From Paratrimastix pyriformis (taxonomy: Eukaryota > Preaxostyla > Paratrimastigidae): a stretch of DNA of 64,000 bases. Positions 50,001 through 61,200 of this stretch are shown here, piece after piece (positions within the stretch are counted from its first letter, which is position 1; every line of letters starts with the position of its first letter). Both the position numbers and the translations under genes were made by a program. A model generated the notes under the pieces. It ran no database searches. It was not told the origin of the DNA and saw nothing but the letters and a program-made list of their open reading frames with translations. The stretch is taken from positions 310,001 to 374,000 of the forward strand of contig JAPMOS010000027.1 of the NCBI GenBank assembly GCA_027972325.1. The letters are read 5' to 3'.

Positions 50001-52095
50001 GGCGGGGGAGGGCACGGGGCCGCGGGCGGACGTCTCGATCTCCTCCTTGAGCTTGGCGTACATGGCGTCCATGGTGGTGTTGACCTTGGGCTTGTTCTTG
50101 ATCTCCTTGGCCCGGTTCGCGTACCGCAGCGTTGAGAAGGTCTCGTCGTAGTTGTCTGCCAAGGGCGCGGGGGGGGGGGGGGGGGGGGGGGATGATGATG
50201 ATGACAACACGCCATGGAGAGGATCGGGGTCTGCCGGGCCGGGGCTGGGGGGACCGGGGCGGACAGTCCGCCGGGCCGATGTTGGCGATCATGGCCGTGC
50301 GGGCGTTGCCGCCCAGGGAGTCCTGCAGGAGCCGGGTCAGCTTGCTGTCCCGGTAGGGGATGTGCTTGGCGTTGCGGCGGGTCAGGGCCCGGATGACGTT
50401 GCCCAGGGTGGTCAGGGACTTGTTGATGTTGCCCGCCTCCACGATCCGCACACCCTACCCGCCCCCCAGCCCGCCCCGCCCCAGCGGCAGGGGCCCCAAG
50501 GACGGGTGACAAACTGAGCCAAGCCGGGCCGAGCGCGGGCGGTGGAAAGGGAAAGGAAGGGAAGGAAAGGAAAGGGAAGGGAAGGGAAGGGAAGGGAAGG
50601 GAAGGGAAGGGAAGGGAAGGGAGGGGAGGGGAGGGGGCGGCGGATGGAGAGAAAGGAAGGGGGCGTGGGCGGACGGTTGCCTCCGTCTTGGACTGGCGCT
50701 CGGAGCCGGCCAGGTCGACCAGGTTGAGCTTGCCGCGGATGGTGGCCTTCTTGATGGGCCCCCCGGCGGCCCCGTCGGGGCCCATCATCTGGGCGGCCAT
50801 CCCCGCCAGGGCCGGGTCGTCCTCGCCCGTCGAGAACTGGGTCACCTCGACCATGACCGTGAAGACGCAGTGCGACCGGGACGAGCGGTCGTTCATCCGG
50901 GTGGCGGCCACCGAGCGGTGACCCTTGCCCCGCTCCATCAGGGCCAGGATCTCCGTCACCGAGGACACAGCCACCAGTGAGAGGCCCTGCGCCCCGCCCC
51001 AGCGCACCCCAGCGCAGCCAGCCGCGGTGAGTCAGGGGGGAACAGCCAGGGGGCCAGCCAGGGGGCCAGCCAGGGGGCCAGCCAGGGGGCCAGCCAGGGG
51101 GCCAGCCAGGGGGCCAGCCAGGGGGCCAGCCAGGGGGCCAGCCAGGGGGCCAGCCAGGGGGCCAGCCAGGGGGCCAGCCAGGGGGCCAGCCAGGGGGCCA
51201 GCCAGGGGGCCAGCCAGGGGGCCAGCCAGGGGGCCAGCCAGGGGGCCAGCCAGGGGGCCAGCCAGGGGGCCAGGGAAGGGAATGCGTGACGGCGGACCCC
51301 GACGGAGACACCCTCTGTGGGGCTTTCGTGGATGGTCAAGCCCTGCTTCTCCTCCCGGTCGACGAGCAGGTCGTGGATGTGCTCGTTGTAGATCTCCAGG
51401 AAGCTCGCAGACACGATGAACGACTGCCACGCCGCCAGGACCGCAGGGGAGAGGGAGAGGCACGTCGGTGGGAAAACATCGGCAAGAGGCGGTGGAGAAG
51501 AGCTCGGGCGGGCGGGCGGGCGGAGGCGGAGCGGCGGAGGCGGAGCGGACCTTGTCGTTGGAGGCTTCGGAGAGCTTGTCGAAAAGGTTCCTGAAAGGGG
51601 GTCATTTCAGGGCGCGTCGACGAGTGCGAACAAACCTGAACGACCGCGGGGTCACACCCTCGTCATCGGGCGACCCCTCCATCGTAAACGTCTTGCCCGT
51701 GCCGGTCTGGCCATAGGCGAAGATGGTCCCGTTGAAGCCCTCGAGAACGCTCTCCACGATGTCCTTGGCAGACTTCTGATAGATATCGGCCTGATTGCTG
51801 GTATCATCAAAAACATAATCAAACGTAAAGCTGATTGGCTTCTCTTCCTCGCCGCCCGATACCAATTTGTTCATTGTACGTAATTGAACTGGTCACAGAA
51901 ATTGAACAGGGGAACGTCGAAGAGCGAAAACGGACCCATTCCGCGGGACGGATCCATCGTCACAATTTTAACATGGCCTTGAGACTTCTCGGTACTATTC
52001 AAGGGTCGGCATCGCACCACAACCTTTACACGATCCTTTCCCGACTCTCCGGTGGGTTCAGAGGATGCGACGACAGGATCGTCTTCTTCTTGCAT
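47046..52095 (-). CDS. Kinesin-2 family motor
   Basis: Plus-end microtubule motor, probably for intraflagellar transport. Exons 52095-51936 and 51888-51636 give [21 protein letters not shown] and the P-loop [15 protein letters not shown]. Later exons carry [13 protein letters not shown], the switch [13 protein letters not shown], switch [53 protein letters not shown] and the neck [19 protein letters not shown]. Then follows a strong coiled coil ([20 protein letters not shown] and the [20 protein letters not shown] region), [10 protein letters not shown] with WDEDNEDW as in FLA10/KIF3, and a tail with LPNVYFSY. The last exon probably encodes GLVKSQTRR and stops at 47046. Family by motor and neck sequence; whether it is the homodimeric or heterotrimeric type is open. 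Confidence 0.92.
47613..47709. repeat. 11-bp intronic repeat
   Basis: gtgggatgggc repeats about nine times in a kinesin intron, with one unit carrying an extra T. Confidence 0.9.
48216..48362. repeat. 17-bp intronic repeat
   Basis: gcgggttggggtgacgt repeats about eight times, with a tactgac variant in the middle, in a kinesin intron. Confidence 0.85.
49685..49776. repeat. 20-bp intronic repeat
   Basis: gggaggcggggtggcagcct repeats four to five times with no change. It lies in a kinesin intron immediately after the GTCCGC donor. Confidence 0.9.
51046..51273. repeat. 12-bp satellite in kinesin intron
   Basis: About 19 perfect copies of cagggggccagc fill an intron of the kinesin gene. Units are identical, so the array is probably young. 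Confidence 0.95.
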
Positions 52096-52213
52096 TCGAA
52101 ATTCGGGAGAAAAAAAGGTGGAGGGCCTGATGTCAGATGAGCGGTTGCGGTATAACCAACAGTACCGATTTGATACTCTCAATATTTCGAACAAACCCGA
52201 ACTTCAGTGAAGA
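52096..52213. promoter_or_regulatory. 118-bp divergent promoter space, kinesin-2 and LZIC
   Basis: Only 118 bases separate the two start codons. The region is AT-richer than both genes and must contain both promoters. Called on position alone; no box is identifiable. Confidence 0.5.
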
Positions 52214-52934
52214 ATGCAGGAAACCAACCGCCTTCGTCAGAATGTCGAGCAGCAGATGAACAGACTTCTTCAGCAGCTTCAAGATCTGGAAGAACTGAAG
52301 GATGAGTTGAGCGAGGAAGAAATTCAACAGACTCGCTCGGAGACCATGTCCGAACTTCGGACATTTAAAGAATCGTTGGCTCGTATGACCAGCGGTGATG
52401 TGACATTGGTCGATGAGCTGAGCCGAATGCAACTGGTCTGCTCTTCCTTTCCCCACGACCGTCACAACCCTTCCGTGCGCCACACCGCACCGCAGGCACT
52501 TCAAGCAGCGATTAGCAACGCTTTCAAAACCCCCGAGGTTATTCGCCTGTTTGCCCACAAGGAGCCCGGGGCACTGCGGCAGCGGCTCGAGGCTCTCAAT
52601 GTCTGTGTCTCTTCGCCTGTCCCCGAAGACTGGTGGTCCTTTCTTCGCAGCGCCAGAAGCAGCTGAACCAGCTCTCCCCCGAGGCCTACACGGCCCAGGT
52701 CGTGGAAATCTACCTGGCCTTGAAGCAGCTCCACGAGCCGCTCCTGCCCGAGGAGGAGGCCTTCCTGAACACCCACGGCCGCGAGTCCCTCGCCAACTTC
52801 TCGCAGGCCTCCGACGGAGTCGGTCCGTGGGCGCCCTCTGGCCGTTTCAAATTGTTCACGGCCCTTTGTTCTCGTCCCCAGGTGGCCGAGTCATGCAGAC
52901 CGCGGGGGCGGGCATTCGCAGGGCCCAGAAGTAG
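52214..52934 (+). CDS. LZIC-like protein (leucine zipper and ICAT domain)
   Basis: Four exons (52214-52435, 52496-52600, 52651-52822 and 52882-52934) give 183 residues, against about 190 in animals. The N-terminal helix LRQNVEQQMNRLLQQLQDLE with SGDVTLVDELSRMQL and AISNAFKTPEVIRLFAHKEP are diagnostic. The ICAT-like part continues YTAQVVEIYLALKQLHEPLL and EEAFLN. In animals ICAT domains bind beta-catenin; the role of LZIC in protists is unknown. Introns start GTCTGC, GTCTGT and GTCCGT. It is divergent from the kinesin gene. Confidence 0.95.
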
Positions 52935-53168
52935 AGGTTGTACTCTCCACCCCCCCCCCCCCCCCTCCTCCTCCTCGCTTCCCCGATGGGCCGTGCTGCA
53001 CTCGACGTTGTAGCACGTCATGTTTTCTGGCATGAAGACCCGAATAACACGGGACACGCAGGAGCGAAAACCGCCCCCCGCCAGCGGCGAGGAGGGGCGC
53101 GCTCATCATCCGGATAATAAAAACATGATGGTGGGCTGCGTGGCACGGGCGGGTCGGCCGGTCGGCGC

Positions 53169-54304
53169 TTAGTGGGTCTTCTCCTTCTTGCCGCTCTTCT
53201 TGGCCTGGCGGAAGACCGAGCTGACGTTCACACCACTGTCCATCATCCCAAACCACAACACGAGCAAGGAGGGGAGGTGAGCCACAACACGAGCAAGGAG
53301 GTGCGGAGGGGAAGCCGAGGGCCGCCACAGACGCGTGGATGATCATGGCGATGGGGATGAAGAGCCAGGGGGACTGGATGCCCCAGAAGAGGCCCCAGTA
53401 GAGGAAGGCGTCCTTCTGGGGAACCGAGGCGTACCCCTCGTAGATGGCAGGCAGCCAGGTGATCACCAGGCCGTACGCCTGGGCCGTGACGGCGACCGGC
53501 TGGATGACCCAGGCCCAGGCCGAGTCCAGGAAGTAGAACAGCACGGTCAGGGTGATGGTGGGCCCGCACAGATAGGCGGCCAGGAACTCCAGGCCGAAAA
53601 TGTCAGAAACCTGGGGAAGAGTCACGTCACCGTGGACACCGAGCCTGCGAAGAGGGATGATGATAGACATGGAGTTGTGGCCAGACCAGCGAGTGTCGGA
53701 AACACCATACCAGCGCCAGGCGCGAGCGAGCAGCTCGTTGTTGTTGGGGTCAGAGATGCGCTTGCTAGGGAAAATGGTCAGTGAAAAACTGGAGGCGAGG
53801 AAAAATTGACCTGTTGTTCTGCCAGTAGCGCTCCAGGCCGAAGTGAATGAACATAGAGCACACCATGTAGGTCATGATAATCATGCGAGTCCAGGTAGTG
53901 GGCTTGCCGTGGACGAGTCTCATCCAGACAGGGAAGACAATCATGCCAACGAAGCACGAGATCCCAACAACAAAGATGACCAGTGGATAGAAATTTTGGC
54001 CTGGCTCCCTCGCGAATCCAACCGGAAGAGGAGGATTAATCGCCTTCTAAAAGGGCAAAAAACGTCACAGCTCCACATAAAATGGGAAAAAATCATCTCA
54101 AACCTCATCGGGTCGGAAGTGGAAAGGGATAGCTGGAAGGGGAGGCTGGGTCAGGGAAATGTAGATGTCCTTGCCCACCTTGGTGGCCAGCTCGACGCCA
54201 GCATGGAAATAGCGAAGAGCATCGGCCTTCAGGTCGCGGGGAGCTGCCGTCTCAGCGGCGAAAACGCACGCGAACAGGAGCCCGACCAAAAGGAACTTTT
54301 GCAT
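53169..54304 (-). CDS. EBP-like EXPERA-domain membrane protein (sterol delta8-delta7 isomerase family)
   Basis: Four exons (54304-54104, 54046-53811, 53764-53333 and 53235-53169) give 311 residues. A signal peptide (MQKFLLVGLLFACVFA) and a luminal segment precede the EXPERA core: FPVWMRLVHGKPTTWTRMII, FGLERYWQ, WRWYGVSDTRWSGHNSM, FGLEFLAAYLCGPTITLTVL, QAYGLVITWLPAIYEGY and FWGIQSPWLFIPIAMIIHA. The order and the WxxYGxxDxR-type block match emopamil-binding protein better than TM6SF or TMEM97. The Lys-rich tail KKSGKKEKTH suggests ER retention. Sterol isomerisation needs no oxygen, so it could act on scavenged sterols. The first Met at 54334 is an alternative start. Confidence 0.8.
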
Positions 54305-55238
54305 CGGTAGGATGAACCCCGTGAGAATCGACACACCTTCAATTCGAAGTTTAACACACGGGAAATACAGCTTTTACGGGGGGGAATTTTATTGATTTTG
54401 GCTTCCGTTCTTTGTGTTCGGAACTCCCGCCTGGCATCACAATCATGAAGAAAAATTCATCAAAAAATACTGGAGCCATGCTTCTCGATTTAGTTCACAC
54501 GGTTCAGTTCCTTTATTGTACCTCTGTTTGACGGGCATTAGATCATCGGGAGTCCGACGTATCCCCGCCGCCTCCCACCCGTCAGCCGGAGCCCAATCCA
54601 ATTAGCGTCGTCTGACGAAGCTGAGTGGGGGCTACACATTGGTATCTTGGGTTCCGTCCAGGGGGGGTCGGGGGGGATGGTGACACCACACCGAAACATC
54701 GGGGGGTCGAGGGGCCCAGGGGTCACTTGGGTCAGGTCCGTCACCAGATGGGGTCGGGTCAACGGGGGCCGGGGGGCCACTCGTTCTTTTCGTGTTGATT
54801 CGTTATCCCCTTCCCCCCGGTTCGCGGGGAGGGCACAAGAAAAGGGGAGGGCACAAGAAAAAAAGGGGGGGAGGCGAGGCGTGGTGTGCCGAACGCAAGG
54901 CAAGTTGGAAGTCACCAGTCGATCCACAATGAGATCCACCCAGCCATCCCCCTAATGCGAGCCATGCAGCGGGGGCCTGGAAGTCAATGGTCTTTTCAGC
55001 GAGGGCGCCTTCCCTCAATGCACCGATGGTGCATGGGCTCCTGCGAATCACCCGAGGGGGGGAGGAGGGACATGTTATCAGTGAGCAAGTGCGATCAAAC
55101 TTGGTTTGGGCTTGTTGACGCCTCGGGGGGCCGGTCCGTTTCGGCAAGTCGGGTGTCCAAAGGCCGGATTATGTCAAATTCAGGGGGGAGCCGCTTCTCC
55201 GGCGTCTTATTTATCGGCTCTTTGGGACTCTCCCTTTG
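54305..55238. other. Divergent intergenic region, EBP-like and tiny-macrocysts-like genes
   Basis: A 934-bp gap between start codons. It holds the second copy of the dispersed repeat (54781-54842) with a partial internal duplication (gggcacaagaaaa). I see no gene and no RNA gene in the rest. Confidence 0.55.
54781..54842 (+). repeat. Dispersed short repeat, copy 2
   Basis: Contains cgttcttttcgtgttgattc, gttatccccttccccccggt and gcacaagaaaagg, matching the inverted copy at 38962-39014. The two copies are 15.8 kb apart, both in divergent intergenic regions. Confidence 0.75.
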
Positions 55239-58200
55239 ATGTCTGTGGTGGACGATGATGAAGCCAGGACCACCACCGGTCGTTCCACGAGCACATCGTC
55301 AACGGCTGATTTGCTCGACCAGAGGTCCGCAGCCGCACTGATCGGCAATCCGTGTTTTCACGCCTTCTCAGCGCAAAATCTCCTCTGACTCGAGGAGTGT
55401 TCGGACTTTTTTTCACCCTGATCAAGGATTCGCACATACCCGCAAAGCTGGAATGGATCTCCGTTATCATCCAGTATTTTCAGGTCCGACTCACATTGCG
55501 CGGCAGGGGAATCCTCTGTTTTTTCCCCTCCATCCCAATAGGTTGTTGGTCTTGCTTTTCAATCGGTTCCCTGGGGTCGCGTGAGTTTCCTTGCATGGAT
55601 CGCGACATTCTTTAAAGCCCTGCACCTCAATATCCTCCTGAACAATTATATTGCCTACTGTGTGGTATTTGGGTTGGTTTGCCTCTTGATCTTGTTGAGC
55701 CTCCTCGATGGTCTGTTGGCCACATCCCGGGGCTCTCACCATCAATCCCCTCAAATCCCCTCACTCACCATCAATCCCCTGCAGCGCTCTACGTGATCTC
55801 CGTGTTCCGAGTCTGTCCTGCCTCTTCCAGCCGGTTAAAGCACAACCGCAAACCACTCTCTTTTCTCCACGCACGCGCTTCTTTGGTGGGCAGCGGGACG
55901 AAATCAGCCTGTTGTGGCCCATCCGGGTGCTGCGGGTGGTGGTCAACGCCATGTTCACGTGGGGATTCTTCCCGGCCGTGGGGATCCTCTTTACCTCTCT
56001 CAATTGTACATACGTCCGTGGGCTCGTCTTTTCCTGGGACTGTGCGGCCACGGGTGGTGACAGGGAGCTGGGTGTTGACTGTCTCTTTGGCGTTGCTGTT
56101 GGGGGGGGGGGGGGGGGGGGTTGGGCGGGTCCGTGGCCTTCAGATCGGTGTGGATGTGCCCTACCTGACCGACTTCGATCCTCCGATCGCCTGCTGGAGG
56201 TTGGTCTCGCCCTGGCCTGATGGACATCCGCTCACGACGATGTTTGTGGGGTCCTTGATGGGTCCGAGCAGCTACCCGCACGTGATCCTGTCGGTGCTGG
56301 GGATCGTCTTCGTGGTGCTCTTCGTGCCCTTCGCTCAGGGTTCGGCCCTCTTCATGGAGGACACCAGCCCCAAGTACGGCGGCCTCACCTCGGCCCCAGA
56401 GGGCTTCCTCGAGTCGGTCATGGTCTGCGGACCCCCCCTCTCCTCTGGCGTCTTCAGCACCTTCGTCGCTCGCTTGATGGGTCCGAGCAGCTGCTCTTCA
56501 AATTGGGCGCGGCGGCTTCGGACAAATTTCTTTCGACCCGCGACGTCTGGCGGTCCGTCGCGATTCCCTGACCCGCCCCGCCCCGCCCCGCCCCACCCCG
56601 CCCCCCAGTCTCGTGATCTCGTCGGAGGATACCACGTGCTCCCCATCAAATTCTCGCTCATCAAATTCTTGCTGATCTTGCTCGATGCCCCCGCACAAAC
56701 GGACCGGCCAGCTGCACTCTGACGGGACTGTGCTTCCTCTGCGTGACGGTGCTCCTCATTTGGCGGCTCCCGTACTACCGCGTCTCGGCCAACGTCGCCG
56801 TCTGTCCCTCCCTCCCGCCGGCGCGACCCGGCTGCGATCTCTGCGACCCCCTGCTGACCGACGGTCATTGCAGCGTCATGCAGTGGCCTTGCCGGTGTTT
56901 GGCGCGTTCAGCTGGATTTTTGCCCTCCGCTCGGGGGCTGGTGGGGCTGCAGAACGGGGCGACGTACGTGGGGGCGACGGTGATCCAGATCTTCGAGCTG
57001 GTCCTGCGGCTGGCCGAGCTGGACGAGCTCTACTGGTTCCTCGGGCTGGGCATCACCTTCCTCGTCAGCCTCCTCGCCTGCCCCGTCTTCTGTCCGTCCC
57101 CCAGGGCCCAACACACGCACCCCTCCCTCCACGTCCAGCCCCCATCTGACCTTTTTCCACCCACGACGGGTCCCGCGTGGCTTGTGCTGCCAGACTACCG
57201 CTCGGTGCGTGTGTTTCGCATCCGGTCTATTCAGCGGCTGCTGTACCCGCCCAAGCCCACCGGGTCGCGCCTCACCCCCGGGGGCCGGGGCGCCCTCTTC
57301 AAGAACACCGCCCGGGCCGTGGCCCGCTTCGCCCCCGCTGATGCCCCACCCACCGACTCGGCCCTGTCTGTCCAGCCACCACCAATCCGCTCGGCGGCTC
57401 AGGTTCCCCTCGGCTTGCCTGTTTGTCCCCGCTCAGGCCCCCACCGACCCCGCCAACCGAGGGCCCTCGGCCGCCCGCCTCGAGCCCGTTCTCGGTGGGC
57501 TTCTCGCTGCCCGTGCCGGCCCCCCCGCCAGGTCGCCTGGGGCAGAGCCGCGCCCGGGAGCAGTCGACGCCCCTCTGGTCGCCCGAGGAGGTCCTCCGGA
57601 TGGGAAGCTCGGTCATCACGGACGACACCCTGGCCGCCGAGGCCCGCGGCGAGGAGTTCGACGATTACCTCTTCATGGAGGCCCGCACCCCTGCCCTGGC
57701 CACGCCTGCCCTCCATCCCACCACCCCACTCCCCCCCATACTGCTTGTGGGCTTCACCTCTGCGATCACACTTCTCCACTTCGCCACTCTCTCCCTCGCC
57801 GCCGCCCACTTCGTCATCGTGCGTTGGACGGGCTGAATCGCACCACAGGGCGATGGCATCACTCGAACCATCCAGTTCCCGCCCGGTCCGCCCCCGCCCA
57901 CGTCGTGTGCATCCCGCATCGGCCACCCCTCGACTTTGACCCATCCTCTGCTCTGATGTCCCTTGCTGGGGCGTCTGTCTGTGCCTGGGGTGCGGTGCGG
58001 TGGGGCGGGGCGGGGCGGGGGCAGGCAAGCACCCCTCGGATCGGATCCCGCGCAAGAGCAATCTGCTGGGGGCCCTGCCCAAGATCACGGTCCTCAAGCG
58101 GATGCAGGTCTCCCGGCTGGCGCACCCCTACCAGGTGGAGATGGCCACCCGCTTCCTCCAGCGGTCCGCCCGCCTCCCCTCCTTGCCACTCCCGCCCTGC

Positions 58201-61200
58201 TGCCGCTGCTGTTGCGTCTGCATCCTTCACTCCCGCGGCCACGGTTGGGCCCCCACCAGGTATCACGACGACCAGTGTATCGCCCTTGCGGAGGCCATCT
58301 TCCAGTACGGGCTGCGCAAGTTCCAGCGGGACCCGGAGCTGCTGCTGCAGTACTCGACCTTCCTGCAGGAGTACCGGGGGGCCTCGTCCAAGGCCATGGC
58401 CATGCTGCGCTCGCTGCACCTGTCGGGCATCCGGCCGCCCTTCATCATCCGCTTCCTGATCTTCTGCAAGGCCAAGGAGTGGGACACCGTCAGCCAGTCC
58501 GAGAACCTGGGCGAGCACTCGCTCCACGTCATGTCCCTCTACACCTACCAGCGCAACTTCAGGCTGGCAACCCGTTTCCACGCCGAGGCCGTCGGTCCGC
58601 CCCACCGCCGCCCCCTCCGCCCTCCCGGTCACCGCCCCCTCCGGCCTCACCGTCCCCTCCGGTTTCACTGCCATCCCTCCGGGGTGGGCAGAGCACATGA
58701 AGGCCTTCTGGGGCATCCTCCGGCGGAGCAGCGTCGACCCGCAGGCGCTTCCCCGAGAGGCGGCCGAGGTCGTCGAGGCGGAGGGGATGGCCCGGCTGTA
58801 CTACCAGCGGCTGCTGGACAGCCACCCCAACTCGGTGCGCATCCTGCGGGCCTACGGGGGCTTCCTCAACGAGGTCGTCCAGAACGAGGACGAGGCCAAC
58901 GAGGTCCTCGCACGGGCCGACGAGATCGAGGAGGAGAAGGCCGCCGTCCGCCCGCCCCCTGCGTACCCCGCGCCTGCGCACCCTGCGCACCCTGCGCACC
59001 CTGCGCACCCTGCGCACCCTTGCCCCTCTCCCTGACTCATCCTCATCCCCTCGTCGGGTGTTTTGCTCTGGTGCTCGCCGGTGCAGGAGCTGCGCGAGCG
59101 CCGCGAGGGCGATGGTTCGGTGGTGGGGGTGGGGTCCTCGGGGTCGGTGGTGATGCTGGGCCGCGAGGGGGGCGCCCGGCGGGAGGACGACCGGGGCTCG
59201 GTGGTGCAGGGCGGGTCGATCATGGCCCCCGACGACGACAAGAAGCGCCGCGCCCGCGAGCGCAAGAAGAAGGCCTTCCTCGAGGACACGTCCGCAGCCC
59301 AGCACCACCCCTCTGCCCTGTCCCCGCCTCCGGTTCCTGGTGCCATGTGGGCCCTCTGCCATCGGTGGGGCATTTGGGCGGTGCCTCGGGTCTTGATGAG
59401 GGCCGGGCGGGGCCGGGCGGGCCGTGGGGCGCGCAGCAAGCGGCGCAACAAGAGTCACGCCGAGGTGCTCCTGCGGATGAGCGTCCTCAACGCCGTCGGG
59501 CTGACCTTCCTCCTGGCCGTGGCGGCCCTGACCATGGTGGGCCTCAGTCCGCACACCCGCAGCCACCCACCCACCCACCCACCCACCCATGCACCACCAC
59601 CACACTGCCCCACCCCCTGCGCGCTGCCGCACAAGGGCTTCACGACCCATGACCCGTTCCCACCACCCCGTCCCACTCACCGCCGCCCCCGCCCCTGTGG
59701 CCACCCCCCCTGCTAGCCGCCATCTACCAGACGGAATACCTGACGAGGCTCTCGGGGAACTGCAGCACCCTCGTGCAGCACGTGGTGACCCACACCCACG
59801 CCACCCGCATCCTCGCCGATGCGGCAAACATCACCGAGTACCCGGCCGCCATCCTGGGGGTCCGCCCCCCCCCCCCCTCCCACATACACACACACCACGC
59901 CGGACCAAGGAAGTCTGCTCTTCCGAGGAGCGCAGGGGGCCCTCACCCACCGCCCGGGGTGGGGGGCGTGTCGTTGGGTGCAGATGAAGAAGGGCCTGGC
60001 CCAGGACGCGCGCACCCTGGCCGACACCATCATCACCGTCTCCAACGCCCTTCAGTCAACCTCCTGGCAGGTCTCCACGCCGGTCCACGCATCCCCTTGT
60101 GCCCCCCGGAATGCCTGCATTATCTCACGGCCCCAAATGCGATGACCGGGCGGCGGGCGGCGGGCGGCGGGCGGCGGGGCGGCGGGGCGGCGGGGCGGCG
60201 GGGCGGCGGGGCGGCGGGCGGCGGGGCGCAGGATTGGGCCGTGGTCAGCGCCGAGGTCTTCGTCAGCAACGGCACCGTGGCCGCCGCCTGGGCGGCCAGC
60301 AGCAACCTGTGGGAGCTCGCATACGCCTACGCCGCCCGGGGTCCGGCTCACTTCCCCCTGCACCTCCCCCTCCGCGCACGGCCTCCGGTGGCGATCGGCC
60401 GAGCTGGTGCTGATCGCCCATGATCCCTCTCACCCCTTCTTCGCTTTCCTTTCCTTCGGATCCCCGCCGCCGGCCCATACCGTCCGTGGGCAGCCCTCCG
60501 CGTGGGCATCTCGACGGCTGCCCAGTACCGGTCCGCCCCCCGCCCTCCTCGGGATGTGCGCTGACCGCGTGCTCTGCCCCGGCGCCTGCAGGACGGACGA
60601 GGTGCTGGCCGACGTGGCCTTCGTGCTGCTCAACGGGCCCACTGTGCTGCGGAACGCCCTCCAGCAAGCCCTCATCACCTACGCGGCCCGCAGCAGCCTC
60701 CTCTCGACCATCTTCCTGGTCGGCCGCCCCGGACCCCCAACACACCCATGTTCAATGTCCATGCGCATGCTCGCGTCCATGCTCGTGCTCTCGCTCACTC
60801 GGCTCTCCTCGGCGGGTGGGTCCTGGGATGGGCGGGCCCCCAGTCGGCCATCAGCGCGCTGGTGGGGGTCCTGACGCTGCTCTTCTACGCGATCATGTTC
60901 CTGGTCTTCTACCGCAACTTCCGCCGGGTCAACAACGAGCGGGTTACGGCCGTCTCCTTCTTCTTGGCCGTCCCCAAGTCCTGTCCGTCCCGCCGCTTTC
61001 TCTCTCTCATATTCCGGAAAACCGAGCCACCAGGGCCCGTAAAAGGGGAACAAAAGAGAAAAGAAATCACTTAACATACCTTCTCTCTCTCTCTCCACCG
61101 GGGCCCGTCAAAGGGGAACCAAGGGGAAGAAGGGAAAATCACCCAACACACAAACAGTTTGAAGGAGAGAAATGGGGTCCATCGATTACTGGGTTCACCC

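Noticed and set aside
52935-53168. Extra coding exon between LZIC and EBP-like genes
   Set aside because: Both genes have complete ends; the stretch holds a C tract and only short frames, fitting two 3' untranslated regions.
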